Positions 9,233 to 16,420 of a stretch of 64,000 nucleotides of DNA are shown piece after piece (positions within the stretch are counted from its first letter, which is position 1; every line of letters starts with the position of its first letter). The notes beneath the pieces are model-generated. The model had not been told where the DNA came from and did not search any database. It saw nothing but the letters and a program-made list of their open reading frames with translations. Position numbers and translations under genes: made by a program. The stretch is from positions 1 to 64,000 of the forward strand of contig CAIMUX010000002.1 in the NCBI GenBank assembly GCA_903844735.1, read 5' to 3'. This DNA is from Candidatus Eiseniibacteriota bacterium (GTDB taxonomy: Bacteria; Eisenbacteria; RBG-16-71-46; CAIMUX01).

Positions 9233-9712
9233 ATGGAGCCGACGGTCTACATCGAAACGACGATCTTCAGCTACCTCACTTCTGATCCGAGCAGCAACCT
9301 GGTTGTTGCCGGCCATCAGCAGGTGACTCATGACTGGTGGTCGCGGCATCGACCGCGATTTCGCCTGGTCACATCCGCTGTGGTCCTCCGTGAGGCAGGG
9401 GCGGGGGACCCCGCGAAGAGCCGACAGCGATTGGCACTTATCGACGGTCTTCCCCTGCTCGAAATCACGGAAGCGACCTTGGTGCTGGCCGAGGGCCTGG
9501 TCACGGCCGGGATCGTCCCCGCGAAGGTTTTCAACGACGCCCTCCATCTCGCCACCGCGACGGTTGGTCGCGCGGACTACCTCATGACGTGGAATCTGGC
9601 TCACCTCGCGGGGGCGCAGGTCCGCCGTCGCATTGAACGGGAGTTGCGTCGGCGGGGGTTCGAGCCGCCGACCTTGTGCACTCCCGAAGAGCTAGGAGCA
9701 GGGAATGACTGA
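9233..9712 (+). CDS. PIN-domain toxin, VapC-like
   Basis: A 159-residue PIN-domain protein, probably a toxin RNase. Acidic residues typical of the fold occur in VYIETTIFSYL (N-terminus), LREAGAGD (middle) and FNDALHLATA followed by YLMTWN (C-terminal third). The gene comes before its presumed antitoxin, which starts within its last codons (9705), so the pair is coupled toxin-first. It is the first TA module after pglX. Its 3' half is duplicated, joined to a different part of the antitoxin, at 14351-14715. The family call is firm from pattern; toxicity is inferred. Confidence 0.8.
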   Translation: MEPTVYIETTIFSYLTSDPSSNLVVAGHQQVTHDWWSRHRPRFRLVTSAVVLREAGAGDPAKSRQRLALIDGLPLLEITEATLVLAEGLVTAGIVPAKVFNDALHLATATVGRADYLMTWNLAHLAGAQVRRRIERELRRRGFEPPTLCTPEELGAGND

Positions 9713-9920
9713 CCGAGACAACGCGCACGAAACTACCGGAGACCAGACGGATCCCATCGTGGCGGAGGTCCGTGCACAACGCGAAGCGATTGTCGCCGCT
9801 GCCGGCGGCGATCCTCGGCGGATCTATGCTGATCTCAAGTCGCTTGAGCGGCGTGAACGCCAGGCGGGGCGGACGATTCTGCCACCCCCGACGGTCTCGC
9901 AATCAGAAACTGCCGCGTAG
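9705..9920 (+). CDS. Putative antitoxin to the upstream PIN toxin (copy 1)
   Basis: A 71-residue charged protein with the core DPIVAEVRAQREAIVAAAGG then DPRRIYADLKSLERR. The same layout (DPLVEEIRRVRD...YDLDAIFADLKAQE) is found in the protein after the PIN gene at 10938, so this is a recurring partner of this PIN subfamily. The start overlaps the toxin 3' end. Copies exist at 16110-16325 (intact, without toxin) and, fused out of frame, at 14351-14715. In copies 1 and 2 it is followed after 92-95 bases by a duplicated 3' end of pglX. The antitoxin role is inferred from position and size. Confidence 0.65.
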   Translation: MTDRDNAHETTGDQTDPIVAEVRAQREAIVAAAGGDPRRIYADLKSLERRERQAGRTILPPPTVSQSETAA

Positions 9921-10012
9921 TCCGTCGCCGGGAACATCGGGCTGCCGAACAAGCCGTTGGAACGGCTCGGGTACGCTGCGCGGTCCCGCCCGCTCAACGG
10001 CGTTCGCTCATT

Positions 10013-10681
10013 GCCACAGCCGGCCCCAAGGGCTGCAAGTCCGAAACCCTGGAAGACTGGCTGCGAGACGAGTTCTTCGAGCAACACTGCGCCCTCTTCC
10101 ACCATCGCCCGTTCACCTGGCACGTCTGGGACGGCCACAAGACCGGCTTCAGCGCTCTGGTGAACTATCACCAACTCACCCACGCCAATCTGGAAAAGCT
10201 CACCTACGCCTACCTCGGCGATTGGATCCGCCGCCAGCAAGCCGCCGTGGAGGCCGGCGAGGCCGGCAGCGATGCCCGCCTGCAGGCCGCCAAGCAATTG
10301 CAGGCCCGGCTCAAGCTCATCCTCGAAGGCGAGCCCCCGTTCGACATCTTCGTCCGCTGGAAGCCGCTCTCCAAGCAAGCCATCGGCTGGCACCCCGACC
10401 TCAACGACGGCGTGCGGATGAACATCCGGCCCTTCCTCGCCCTGGACATTCCCGGCGGCAAGAAGGGAGCCGGCGTCCTGCGTGCGAAGCCCAACATCAA
10501 GTGGGAGAAGGACCGAGGAAAGGAACCGATGAGGGACAAGGCGGAGTATCCCTGGTTCTGGGGTTGGGATGTGGTGGCGCAGGACTTTGCGGGAGTCGGC
10601 AAAGAACCCGACGGCAACCGGTGGAACGATTGCCACTACAGCGGCGCGGTCAAGAAGGCGGCGCGGGTAACACCGAAGTGA
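10013..10681 (+). pseudogene. Duplicated 3' end of pglX (copy 2)
   Basis: This segment is 669 bp and corresponds base for base in length to 8266-8934 of pglX, encoding the last 222 residues and its stop. The frame is intact throughout. The first start codon in frame is a GTG at 10160, which would give a 173-residue protein, but no Shine-Dalgarno is visible. Over 76 codons (8521-8748 against 10268-10495) I count 14 synonymous and 5 amino-acid changes from pglX. One cluster changes QIC to PLS. Homology to pglX starts abruptly at 10013, after a 92-base linker following the antitoxin. It is either a remnant of a second pglX allele or a free-standing C-terminal module. Confidence 0.85.
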
Positions 10682-10690
10682 GCCGGTACA

Positions 10691-10894
10691 GTGTGGAGGA
10701 ACAAGGATCGCGTCTCAGATCTCCACGAGAAGGACGCCACATGGGAGCTCGTGATCAGTGACGCCGTCGTGGTTGACCCTGAAGGCTGGCTGGGCTTCGT
10801 TGTTCCTCAACACGTCAACGACCGAGTCGGGACCCAGTTGCGAGATGAGTTGGCACTGGAATTGCGGCGGATCGGCAGCGCCCTCATCGGGTAG
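10691..10894 (+). CDS. Small ORF of unknown function downstream of pglX copy 2
   Basis: A 67-codon frame starting at a weak GTG; a shorter start is possible. Its core reads WELVISDAVVVDPEGWLGFV then VPQHVNDRVGTQLRDELALE. I do not recognise a family. A homologue with its own stop lies at the same place after pglX copy 3 (17121-17297), although a 4-bp indel near the 5' end changes the upstream frame. The real start is therefore probably inside the shared part. Whether it is translated is unclear. Confidence 0.35.
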   Translation: MWRNKDRVSDLHEKDATWELVISDAVVVDPEGWLGFVVPQHVNDRVGTQLRDELALELRRIGSALIG

Positions 10895-10937
10895 CACGTA
10901 CGTTGGGAAATGATGATGATAGAAAGGGGCTCCACGG

Positions 10938-11435
10938 ATGGCTGACTCGAGACCGATCGCGTACCTTGAGACGACCTTCGTGAGCTACCTCACGTCGAGG
11001 CCGAGTCGCGATCTGGTGGTGGCTGCGCATCAGGAGGTCACGCGGGAGTGGTGGGACGAGCGACGGGGCGACTATCATCTCATCACGTCCCAGCTTGTTC
11101 TTTCGGAGGCGTCCGCGGGAGACCCCGAGGCTGCGAAGCGACGGCTGGATGCCTTGCAGAGCGTAGAACTCGTGGCGATTACGGCCGGGGCAAGAGATCT
11201 GGCCCGTGCACTGCTCGCCGCCCACGTCGTGCCGAGCACGGCCGCGGAAGACGCGCTGCATATCGCCATTGCCGCGGAGAGCGGGGCAAGCTACCTCATC
11301 ACATGGAACTGCAAACACATCGCGCACGCGGCAATGCGTGGTAGCATTGAGGATGTCTGCCGGCGTGCAGGCACGGAGCCGCCGGCGCTGTGCACGCCGC
11401 TCGAACTCCTGGAGGAACTCGACGATGGTACGTGA
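10938..11435 (+). CDS. PIN-domain toxin, VapC-like (second type)
   Basis: A 165-residue PIN-domain protein, distantly similar to the one at 9233 and of the same subfamily. Shared features are AYLETTFVSYLTSRPSRDLV at the N-terminus, QLVLSEASAGDPEAAKRR in the middle, and EDALHIAIAAESGASYLITW in the C-terminal third, with conserved acidic residues at the presumed metal site. ATG at 10938 has an AAAGGGG ribosome site upstream. Its end overlaps the next small gene at 11425, the same toxin-then-antitoxin layout as 9233/9705. Probably an RNase toxin; the substrate cannot be told from sequence. Confidence 0.8.
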   Translation: MADSRPIAYLETTFVSYLTSRPSRDLVVAAHQEVTREWWDERRGDYHLITSQLVLSEASAGDPEAAKRRLDALQSVELVAITAGARDLARALLAAHVVPSTAAEDALHIAIAAESGASYLITWNCKHIAHAAMRGSIEDVCRRAGTEPPALCTPLELLEELDDGT

Positions 11436-11616
11436 TCCGTTGGTCGAGGAGATTCGGCGGGTCCGCGACGCCCACGCCAAGCGTTTCGGGTACGACCTCG
11501 ACGCCATCTTCGCCGACCTGAAGGCCCAGGAGCAAGCAAGCGGACGGCAGTTCGTCACGCTCCGTCCCCGAAAGGCGCGGGACGGAACATCGGCCGAGCA
11601 CATCAAGCACGGATAG
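11425..11616 (+). CDS. Putative antitoxin of the PIN module at 10938
   Basis: A 63-residue charged protein with the core DPLVEEIRRVRDAHAKRFGY then DLDAIFADLKAQEQAS, the same pattern as the putative antitoxin at 9705. The ATG at 11425 overlaps the toxin 3' end by eleven bases. The presumed role is to bind and neutralise the upstream PIN toxin; this rests on position, size and the repeated pairing. Confidence 0.65.
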   Translation: MVRDPLVEEIRRVRDAHAKRFGYDLDAIFADLKAQEQASGRQFVTLRPRKARDGTSAEHIKHG

Positions 11617-11625
11617 CTCGCCGAC

Positions 11626-12060
11626 GTGGCGACCCTTCTTGCGCACTTGCGCTGGCTGCAGGTCGCCGATCGGCTGCGCGTCCTCGACGCCATCGAGAGG
11701 CAGCTTTCGAGTGAACCGATGGTCGAGACCCGCAATCGGAAGCCGCTGAGGCCCAATCCGCTTGCTCCTTGGGAGTTGCGTGTCGGTAATCTCCGGGTAC
11801 TCTATGAGGTAGCGCGAGAGGAGCCCCGCGTCGTGCGAATCCTCGCGATCGGTCGGAAGGAACGCCAGTGTCCTTCGGATCGGAGGTCGGGAGATTGCCC
11901 TATGAGGAAGATCAGCTTGGCCAAGGCTTCCCGGTCCTTGGCGCAGCTCGCCGCGGGCCGGACTCTCGATCTCGAGGAGATGAGAACGCGGGTCCGTAGG
12001 ATGGGCCCGCCCACCGGCAACGGCACGCCGCCGGCGCTGCGTAGGTCTCGGCGCGGCTGA
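11626..12060 (+). pseudogene. Broken ParE/RelE toxin fused to a deleted antitoxin
   Basis: The first part encodes a RelE/ParE-type toxin core (LRVLDAIERQLSSEPMVETR, then APWELRVGNLRVLYEVAREE). Compared with the sister copy at 17371-17813, one extra base near 11870 shifts the frame, so the toxin reads past its stop into the antitoxin. The antitoxin part has lost about 170 internal bases between two CGCCGCGG repeats, a typical slippage or microhomology deletion. Both proteins should be dead here. The sister copy has the opposite damage: toxin 5' end missing, antitoxin intact. Confidence 0.8.
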
Positions 12061-12170
12061 GCGTTCAGGACGGCCCCGCGACGCCTTTGCCGCCGCCGAC
12101 CCGCGCCTCGGCACGTTCGCCCACCTCACATGTGACCACGGCACGAATCTGGCTATCCGCTTCTAGTGTC

Positions 12171-12199
12171 TTGAATTCGTTCACCCCCGGGGTTATCAT
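12171..12199 (+). promoter_or_regulatory. Sigma-70-like promoter of the HigBA module
   Basis: TTGAAT (12171-12176), 17-base spacer, TATCAT (12194-12199). Transcription would start about 16 bases before the toxin ATG at 12222. Confidence 0.6.
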
Positions 12200-12221
12200 G
12201 TCCTGAAGGGGAAGGGTGGGG

Positions 12222-12557
12222 ATGCAGATCGGTTTCGCCACGCACGGTCTGGAGAGGGTGTGCCAGTCGGAGAAACGTCGCATCCGTCGTTGGGGCCCAC
12301 AGGCGGGACCTCGGGTCGGACAGAGATTGGATGAACTCCGGGCGGCGAGGTCCCTGGCCGATCTACGGCATGCCCCAGGGAGTCACCATGAGCTCAAAGG
12401 GGACCGTCGCGGGCAATTGGCGGTTTCAGTGGTCGGAACGCTGCGGTTGATCTACCGCCCGGTGGTTGATGAACGGTCCGTCGGCGCGACGCCGGGGCTC
12501 GACTGGAGCCAAGTGACTGCCGTCGAGATCTTGGAAGTGGAGGATTACCATGGGTGA
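12222..12557 (+). CDS. higB: HigB-like RelE-family toxin
   Basis: A 111-residue plasmid-maintenance-type toxin, expected to cut mRNA on the ribosome. The N-terminus MQIGFATHGLERVCQSEKRR and the C-terminal VEILEVEDYH are characteristic of HigB/killer proteins paired with HigA. The ATG at 12222 is chosen over the GTG at 12216 because homologues begin at this residue and a GGGTGGGG purine stretch lies upstream. The toxin-first order, with the antitoxin starting at 12550 inside its last codons, is the classic higBA arrangement. A good promoter stands just upstream. Confidence 0.8.
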   Translation: MQIGFATHGLERVCQSEKRRIRRWGPQAGPRVGQRLDELRAARSLADLRHAPGSHHELKGDRRGQLAVSVVGTLRLIYRPVVDERSVGATPGLDWSQVTAVEILEVEDYHG

Positions 12558-13683
12558 CCGAACGGAGAACCGGTATCACCCGGACACCGTCAGCCCGCCC
12601 GGGTCCACGCTCGCCGAAATGCTGGAGGAGAGGGGGATGGCCCAGGCCGATCTGGCCACCCGCATGGGCCGCCCGAAGAAGACCATCAGCGAGATCGTCA
12701 ACGGTTTGGCAGCCCTTACGCCCGAGACGGCGATCCAGCTCGAACGGGTGCTCGGGGTCTCGGCTGAGTTCTGGAACAACCGCGAGACTCAGTACCGGGG
12801 CCACCTGGCTGAGCTAAGGGAGCGGGCCCAGCTCACCGGCAATGCCGCTTGGGTCCGCCAGTTTCCCTACGCAGCGCTGACCAGGTGGGGGCTCCTCCCC
12901 TCAACGAGAGATCCGATTGCCCGCGCCCGGGCTCTGCTTGGGTACTTCGGCCTGGCTTCGCAGGAACAGTGGGATGAGATCTGGGGGCAGGGGATCGCCG
13001 CGCAGTGCCGCCGTTCACCGACCATCGTGGCGAAATCCGGGCCGGTTTCGGCGTGGCTCCGCGCAGGGGAAGTCAGGGCGGCCGGGTTGCGTTGTGCACC
13101 TTTCCACGCCGCCCAATTTCGAGCGGTCCTGGAGCAGACCCGGGAGTTGACGGGTACCCGGCCCGAGGCGTTCCAGACGGAATTACCGAGGCTCTGTGCC
13201 ACGGCCGGCGTCGCGGTCGTCTTCACCCCGACGCTCTCGGGCTGTCCGATCAGCGGGGCCACGCGCTGGATCCCTCCGGATACCCCGCTCATTCAGCTCA
13301 GCGCTCGGTATTTGACCAACGACCATCTGTGGTTCACCTTCTTCCACGAGGCAGCCCATATCCTCCTTCATGGGAAGAGGCGGCGATTCCTCGAAACGAC
13401 CCGTGGGCACGTGGCCGATGATCCGCAAACACGGCAAGAAGAGGAGGAAGCCGACCGATTCGCGGCTGAGTTCCTCATGCCCCCCGCCGTCTACAACTGT
13501 GTGCGAGAGCGTCCCCCGCAGACGGAGCGAGAGGTCCGCGGCCTGGCTCGGGACTCCGGCGTGCACCCGGGTATCGTCGTCGGGCGGTTGCAGCACGACG
13601 GACTCTGGCCCTACGCCCGCGGGAACCGGTTGAAGATTCGATTTCGCTGGACGAGGGAATCCGGTGAGCCTGGGACGAGCTGA
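12550..13683 (+). CDS. higA: HigA-type XRE antitoxin fused to ImmA/IrrE metallopeptidase
   Basis: A 377-residue protein. Residues about 20-75 form an XRE helix-turn-helix (ADLATRMGRPKKTISEIVNG). The C-terminal half is an ImmA/IrrE-family zinc metallopeptidase with HEAAH at residues 266-270 and a downstream EEEADRFAAEFLMP glutamate motif. It should bind HigB, repress the module from the promoter at 12171 and perhaps cleave a regulator under stress. Short HigA proteins lack the peptidase, but long fused forms are common. Its start overlaps higB by eight bases. A second, different XRE-ImmA protein lies at 20050. Confidence 0.85.
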   Translation: MGDRTENRYHPDTVSPPGSTLAEMLEERGMAQADLATRMGRPKKTISEIVNGLAALTPETAIQLERVLGVSAEFWNNRETQYRGHLAELRERAQLTGNAAWVRQFPYAALTRWGLLPSTRDPIARARALLGYFGLASQEQWDEIWGQGIAAQCRRSPTIVAKSGPVSAWLRAGEVRAAGLRCAPFHAAQFRAVLEQTRELTGTRPEAFQTELPRLCATAGVAVVFTPTLSGCPISGATRWIPPDTPLIQLSARYLTNDHLWFTFFHEAAHILLHGKRRRFLETTRGHVADDPQTRQEEEEADRFAAEFLMPPAVYNCVRERPPQTEREVRGLARDSGVHPGIVVGRLQHDGLWPYARGNRLKIRFRWTRESGEPGTS

Positions 13684-13841
13684 GGCCTTCGCAGAGCTGC
13701 CGGGGCGGTGTTCGGGTCATCTACTTCCGGAGGGTTCAGGCAGCATTGATTTGGATGCTGACGATATACGCCAAGAACGAGGCCGAAACGATCACCGCGC
13801 CCCTCTTGCGGAAGATCAGACAGGAGATCGAAGATGAGTAG
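13684..13841 (+). pseudogene. 3' remnant of a RelE/HigB-type toxin
   Basis: The frame ending at 13841 reads GGVRVIYFRRVQAALIWMLT then IYAKNEAETI and RKIRQEIEDE. This is the C-terminal half of a RelE/HigB2-type toxin. Its N-terminal half is missing, replaced by the end of the preceding higA gene. The last codons overlap the intact HigA2-like antitoxin at 13834, so this was once a complete toxin-antitoxin pair. Confidence 0.75.
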
Positions 13842-14109
13842 GCCCCGTCGGAACATAGGCATGGAGATCCTGACCGGCATCCGTCCGTTGAAGCGCGGGG
13901 AAGTGGGTAGAGTGATCACGCTCCCGCCGATCGCTGAGATTCGAACGAAGGTCGGCCTCTCCCAAAGCGAGTTCGCTCGACTTCTGGGTGTTTCGGTCCG
14001 GACGCTCCAGGAGTGGGAGCAGGGGCGGAGGGTGCCGTCGGGGCCGGCGCGCACCCTGTTGGCGATCGCGCATCGAAATCCGAAGGTTCTGTTGGAGACC
14101 GTAGCGTAG
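13834..14109 (+). CDS. HigA2-like XRE antitoxin
   Basis: A 91-residue DNA-binding antitoxin with helix-turn-helix LSQSEFARLLGVSVRTLQEW at residues about 43-62, followed by EQGRRVPSGPARTLL, typical of antitoxins partnered with RelE/HigB2 toxins. The gene looks intact while its toxin is truncated, so the module survives as an orphan antitoxin. It could still repress its own promoter or neutralise a cognate toxin elsewhere. Confidence 0.8.
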   Translation: MSRPRRNIGMEILTGIRPLKRGEVGRVITLPPIAEIRTKVGLSQSEFARLLGVSVRTLQEWEQGRRVPSGPARTLLAIAHRNPKVLLETVA

Positions 14110-14118
14110 CAAGGTCAT

Positions 14119-14220
14119 GATCTTCGGGTTGTCGGTCGCACCTGTGGAGGGTGGCCCGGCGTAGGTCGTCAACACCTGGGATCACATCCCGGTCGAACGC
14201 TGGCAGTAGCTGTTCACCCG
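14119..14220 (+). pseudogene. Fragment of the XRE-ImmA/IrrE gene found at 20050
   Basis: About 95 bases closely match 20557-20655 of the intact gene: both encode GLSVAPVEGGPA and then NTWD.IPVERW. Here GCG-GTG-ATC has become GCG-TAG, and a second TAG follows, so it is dead. It lies 6 kb upstream of the parent and shows that island pieces have been copied or moved. The bases between this fragment and 14351 show nothing I recognise. Confidence 0.8.
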
Positions 14221-14350
14221 CAGAGTTGTGAATGGAGGAAGGGGCAGGACGGACCAACCGGAGATCCTCGACTTTCCGACCCGGCCGTTCGGCCAACGGA
14301 TGTCGACGATCGCCGCAGTCTGAGCCAGCGATGGATCCGGCAAGACCTAC

Positions 14351-14715
14351 GACATCGCCCTCCATCTCGCCACCGCGACGGTTGGTCGCGCGGACTACAT
14401 CATGACGTGGAATCTGGCTCACCTCGCGGGGGCGCAGGTCCGCCGTCGCATTGAACGGGAGTTGCGTCGGCGGGGGTTCGAGCCGCACAACGCGAAGCGA
14501 TTGTCGCCGCTGCCGACGGCGATCCTCGGCGGATCTATGCTGATCTCAAGTCGCTTGAGCGGCGAGAACGCCAGGCGGGACGGACGATTCTGCCACCCCC
14601 CACGGTCTCGCAATCAGAAACAGCCGCGTAGTCCGTCGCCGGGAAGATCGGGCTGTCGAACAAGCCGTTGGAACGGCTCGGGTCCGCTGCGCAGCCCCGC
14701 TCGCTCAACCGCGGC
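14351..14715 (+). pseudogene. Scrambled copy of the PIN toxin/antitoxin pair at 9233-9920
   Basis: 14351-14488 repeats the 3' part of the PIN gene (parent from about 9534). It then jumps, deleting about 110 bases, into the antitoxin at the GCACAACGCGAAGCG point (parent near 9775) and follows it past its stop into the linker seen before the pglX fragments. The duplication ends before the pglX part. Toxin and antitoxin are fused out of frame, so the copy is not functional. Confidence 0.85.
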
Positions 14716-14777
14716 GATCGATGGACCGTAGGCGAAAGGCCAATCTCTCGGTCGGCCGAATGATGTAGAATCAAACC

Positions 14778-15002
14778 ATGACGAACGAGGAAATCGAAAC
14801 CGCTGCGCTCCGGCTCGATCCGCGGTCCCGCGCCCGACTGGCAGGCCGGCTGATTGAAAGCCTGGAAACTCTCTCGACGGAGGAGAACGCGGAGATCTGG
14901 ATCGAGGAAGCGCTTCGGCGTGACGCCGAGCTCGACGCTGATCCGAGCGCCGCCCGCGACGCATCCGACGTGTATCGCGATGCTCGGGCGCGGTTGAGTT
15001 GA
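14778..15002 (+). CDS. Addiction-module antitoxin (ParE partner)
   Basis: A 74-residue acidic antitoxin of the small addiction-module-component family. It opens with MTNEEIETAALRLDPRSRAR and continues LAGRLIESLETLS, the usual arrangement of a short helix and LxxxLIxSL segment, with a Glu/Asp-rich tail. The next gene, a ParE-like toxin, starts on the TTG overlapping its stop (14999), so the pair is coupled antitoxin-first. A related but distinct pair stands on the minus strand at 21235-21773. Confidence 0.8.
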   Translation: MTNEEIETAALRLDPRSRARLAGRLIESLETLSTEENAEIWIEEALRRDAELDADPSAARDASDVYRDARARLS

Positions 15003-15295
15003 GTCGTCACGTTGTCTTTCAGGCCCTGGCGGACCTCGAGCTGAACGCCGCTGCCCAGTACTACGAACGGGAGTCCCGCGGCCTCGGGACCGCTTTCCTG
15101 ACCGCGGTGCAAAGGTGCTCCGACTCGATACTGGACCATCCGAATATCGGGGTGCTGGTCCGCGGAGATGTTCGTCGTCGACTGGTGAGTCGATTCCCCT
15201 ATGCCCTTCTCTACAGGGCCACTTCACAGCAAGTCCGAATCCTCGCGGTAATGAACCTGAGACGACGGCCATTCTACTGGGTTGGCCGTCAGTGA
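14999..15295 (+). CDS. ParE/RelE-family toxin
   Basis: A 98-residue toxin of the ParE type. Family features are the N-terminal ADLELNAAAQYYERESRGLG (helix with E/Y residues) and the C-terminal VRRRLVSRFPYALLYRATSQ strand pattern ending in an Arg-rich tail. It starts with TTG at 14999, inside the antitoxin stop codon, which is the only way to keep the conserved N-terminus. ParE proteins inhibit gyrase and RelE proteins cleave mRNA; sequence alone does not decide which applies here. Confidence 0.8.
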   Translation: MSRHVVFQALADLELNAAAQYYERESRGLGTAFLTAVQRCSDSILDHPNIGVLVRGDVRRRLVSRFPYALLYRATSQQVRILAVMNLRRRPFYWVGRQ

Positions 15296-15310
15296 TCGCG
15301 CGCCCAAGGC

Positions 15311-15526
15311 CATGAACCCGCTGGCCGCCGAATCGCCATGCGCGAGCAGGCCGGCACGGGTCTGCGCGTGATGCGGGAGGAATGGCAGAGGCTGGGTCAT
15401 CCGGCGCCGACCTACAAGAACGACCGCGCTTGGAAGGCGTTCGAATTCTTCATTCCCGAGCTGGACGCCGCAAGACGCCCTTCCGGAAGCTGGGGAAGGG
15501 AATTGCGGGACGTACCGCCAGGTTAG
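15311..15526 (+). pseudogene. C-terminal remnant of an ATP-binding (Schlafen/AlbA_2-type) regulator
   Basis: The frame from about 15326 reads RRIAMREQAGTGLRVMREEW, then QRLGHPAPTYKNDRAWKAFE and FFIPELD. It resembles the C-terminal part of ATP-binding AlbA_2/HATPase_c_4 proteins (pattern NPL..EALRR....EQAGTGIR). A NPLAAE stretch just upstream is one base out of frame, so the gene is both truncated and frameshifted. The family call is from memory. Confidence 0.45.
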
Positions 15527-15588
15527 GTCGGACCGGGCTGTTGCGGCTGGTCCCAGGATCCAGTATGGTCACCCTGCGGAGGTGCATG

Positions 15589-15819
15589 ATGAAACAACTT
15601 ACGCGGATAACCCTTGATCCCAATGTCATGGGAGGCAAGGCGTGCGTCCGTGGGCTGCGGGTCACGGTTGGGACGGTCATGGGGCTACTCGCGGCCGGCC
15701 GGTCCCGCGAGGAGATTCTCCAGGCCTATCCCTATCTGGAGTCGGAAGACATTGACGAAGCGCTCGCCTACGCGGCTTGGCGGGTCGAGGAACGTGAGGT
15801 TCCGCTGGCCGCGGTATGA
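15589..15819 (+). CDS. DUF433 antitoxin
   Basis: A 76-residue DUF433 protein with the typical sequence RITLDPNVMGGKACVRGLRV, then TVGTVMGLLAAGRSREEIL and YPYLESEDIDEALAYAAW. DUF433 proteins are antitoxins (VapB45-like) to DUF5615 PIN-like toxins. The ATG at 15589 is preferred (GCGGAGG six bases upstream) over ATGs at 15586 and 15565. The partner toxin starts at 15816, overlapping the stop as ATGA, but is broken. Confidence 0.85.
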   Translation: MKQLTRITLDPNVMGGKACVRGLRVTVGTVMGLLAAGRSREEILQAYPYLESEDIDEALAYAAWRVEEREVPLAAV

Positions 15820-15979
15820 GTGTCACCGTTCTGATCGACATGAACTTACCCCCGAGCTGGGTACCGGTGTTGCAGCCCTCGGGCAAAACAACGACGAATT
15901 GGCTTCTGGGGCGCTGGTCGTCGTCGACGAAGCCAAGCATCGGGTCCGGATCTTGCCGATAGGCGTAGGACCGTTCTGA
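15816..15979 (+). pseudogene. Degenerate DUF5615 PIN-like toxin
   Basis: It begins MSVTVLIDMNLPPSWVPVL, the usual DUF5615 start with the conserved Asp and Asn. It then loses its middle and changes frame; the last 30 codons in another frame read LASGALVVVDEAKHRVRILP, the normal family C-terminus. The internal deletion and frameshift mean the toxin is dead while its DUF433 antitoxin is intact. Confidence 0.75.
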
Positions 15980-16019
15980 CTTCGTCTTGCGCGGGGCCAA
16001 ACTCCACTTCAACGGAGCC

Positions 16020-16087
16020 GCTGAGGATGGGCTGCCATCATGAGTGAGACCCTCGCACAGTGCCTTGCAGCGGCGCTGCGAACCGCT
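16020..16087 (+). pseudogene. Copy of the pglZ 5' end (leader and first 16 codons)
   Basis: These 68 bases align without gaps to 22266-22333, from the pglZ leader (CTGAGGAT.GGCTGCCATC) through ATG and the first residues (MSETLAQCLAAALRTA here, MSETLTQRLVTALRSA in PglZ). Similarity stops and the sequence joins the AGCTAGGAGCAGGGA that precedes the antitoxin ATG at 16110. It is strong evidence that a pglZ 5' end once stood next to this antitoxin/pglX unit. Confidence 0.85.
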
Positions 16088-16109
16088 CCCGAACAGCTAG
16101 GAGCAGGGA

Positions 16110-16325
16110 ATGACTGATCGAGACAACGCACACGAAACTACCGGAGACCAGACGGATCCCATCGTGGCGGAGGTCCGTGCACAACGCGAAGCGATTGTCG
16201 CCGCTGCCGACGGCGATCCTCGGCCGATCTATGCTGATCTCAAGTCGCTTGAGCGGCGAGAACGGCAGGCGGGACGGACGATTCTGCCACCCCCCACGGT
16301 CTCGCAATCAGAAACAGCCGCGTAG
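16110..16325 (+). CDS. Putative antitoxin of the PIN type (copy 2, toxin missing)
   Basis: A 71-residue copy of the antitoxin at 9705-9920, differing in only a few codons (for example GG to DG and RR to RP in the DPRRIYADLK region). The PIN gene that should precede it is gone and replaced by the pglZ 5' fragment; only the last dozen bases of the toxin context remain. It is therefore an orphan antitoxin. As in copy 1, a pglX 3' end follows, here after 95 bases, so antitoxin, linker and pglX end were duplicated as one unit. Confidence 0.65.
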   Translation: MTDRDNAHETTGDQTDPIVAEVRAQREAIVAAADGDPRPIYADLKSLERRERQAGRTILPPPTVSQSETAA

Positions 16326-16420
16326 TCCGTCGCCGGGAACATCGGGCTGCCGAACAAGCCGTTGGAACGGCTCGGGTACGGTGCGCGGTCCCGCCCGCTC
16401 AACGGCGGCGTTCGTTCATT

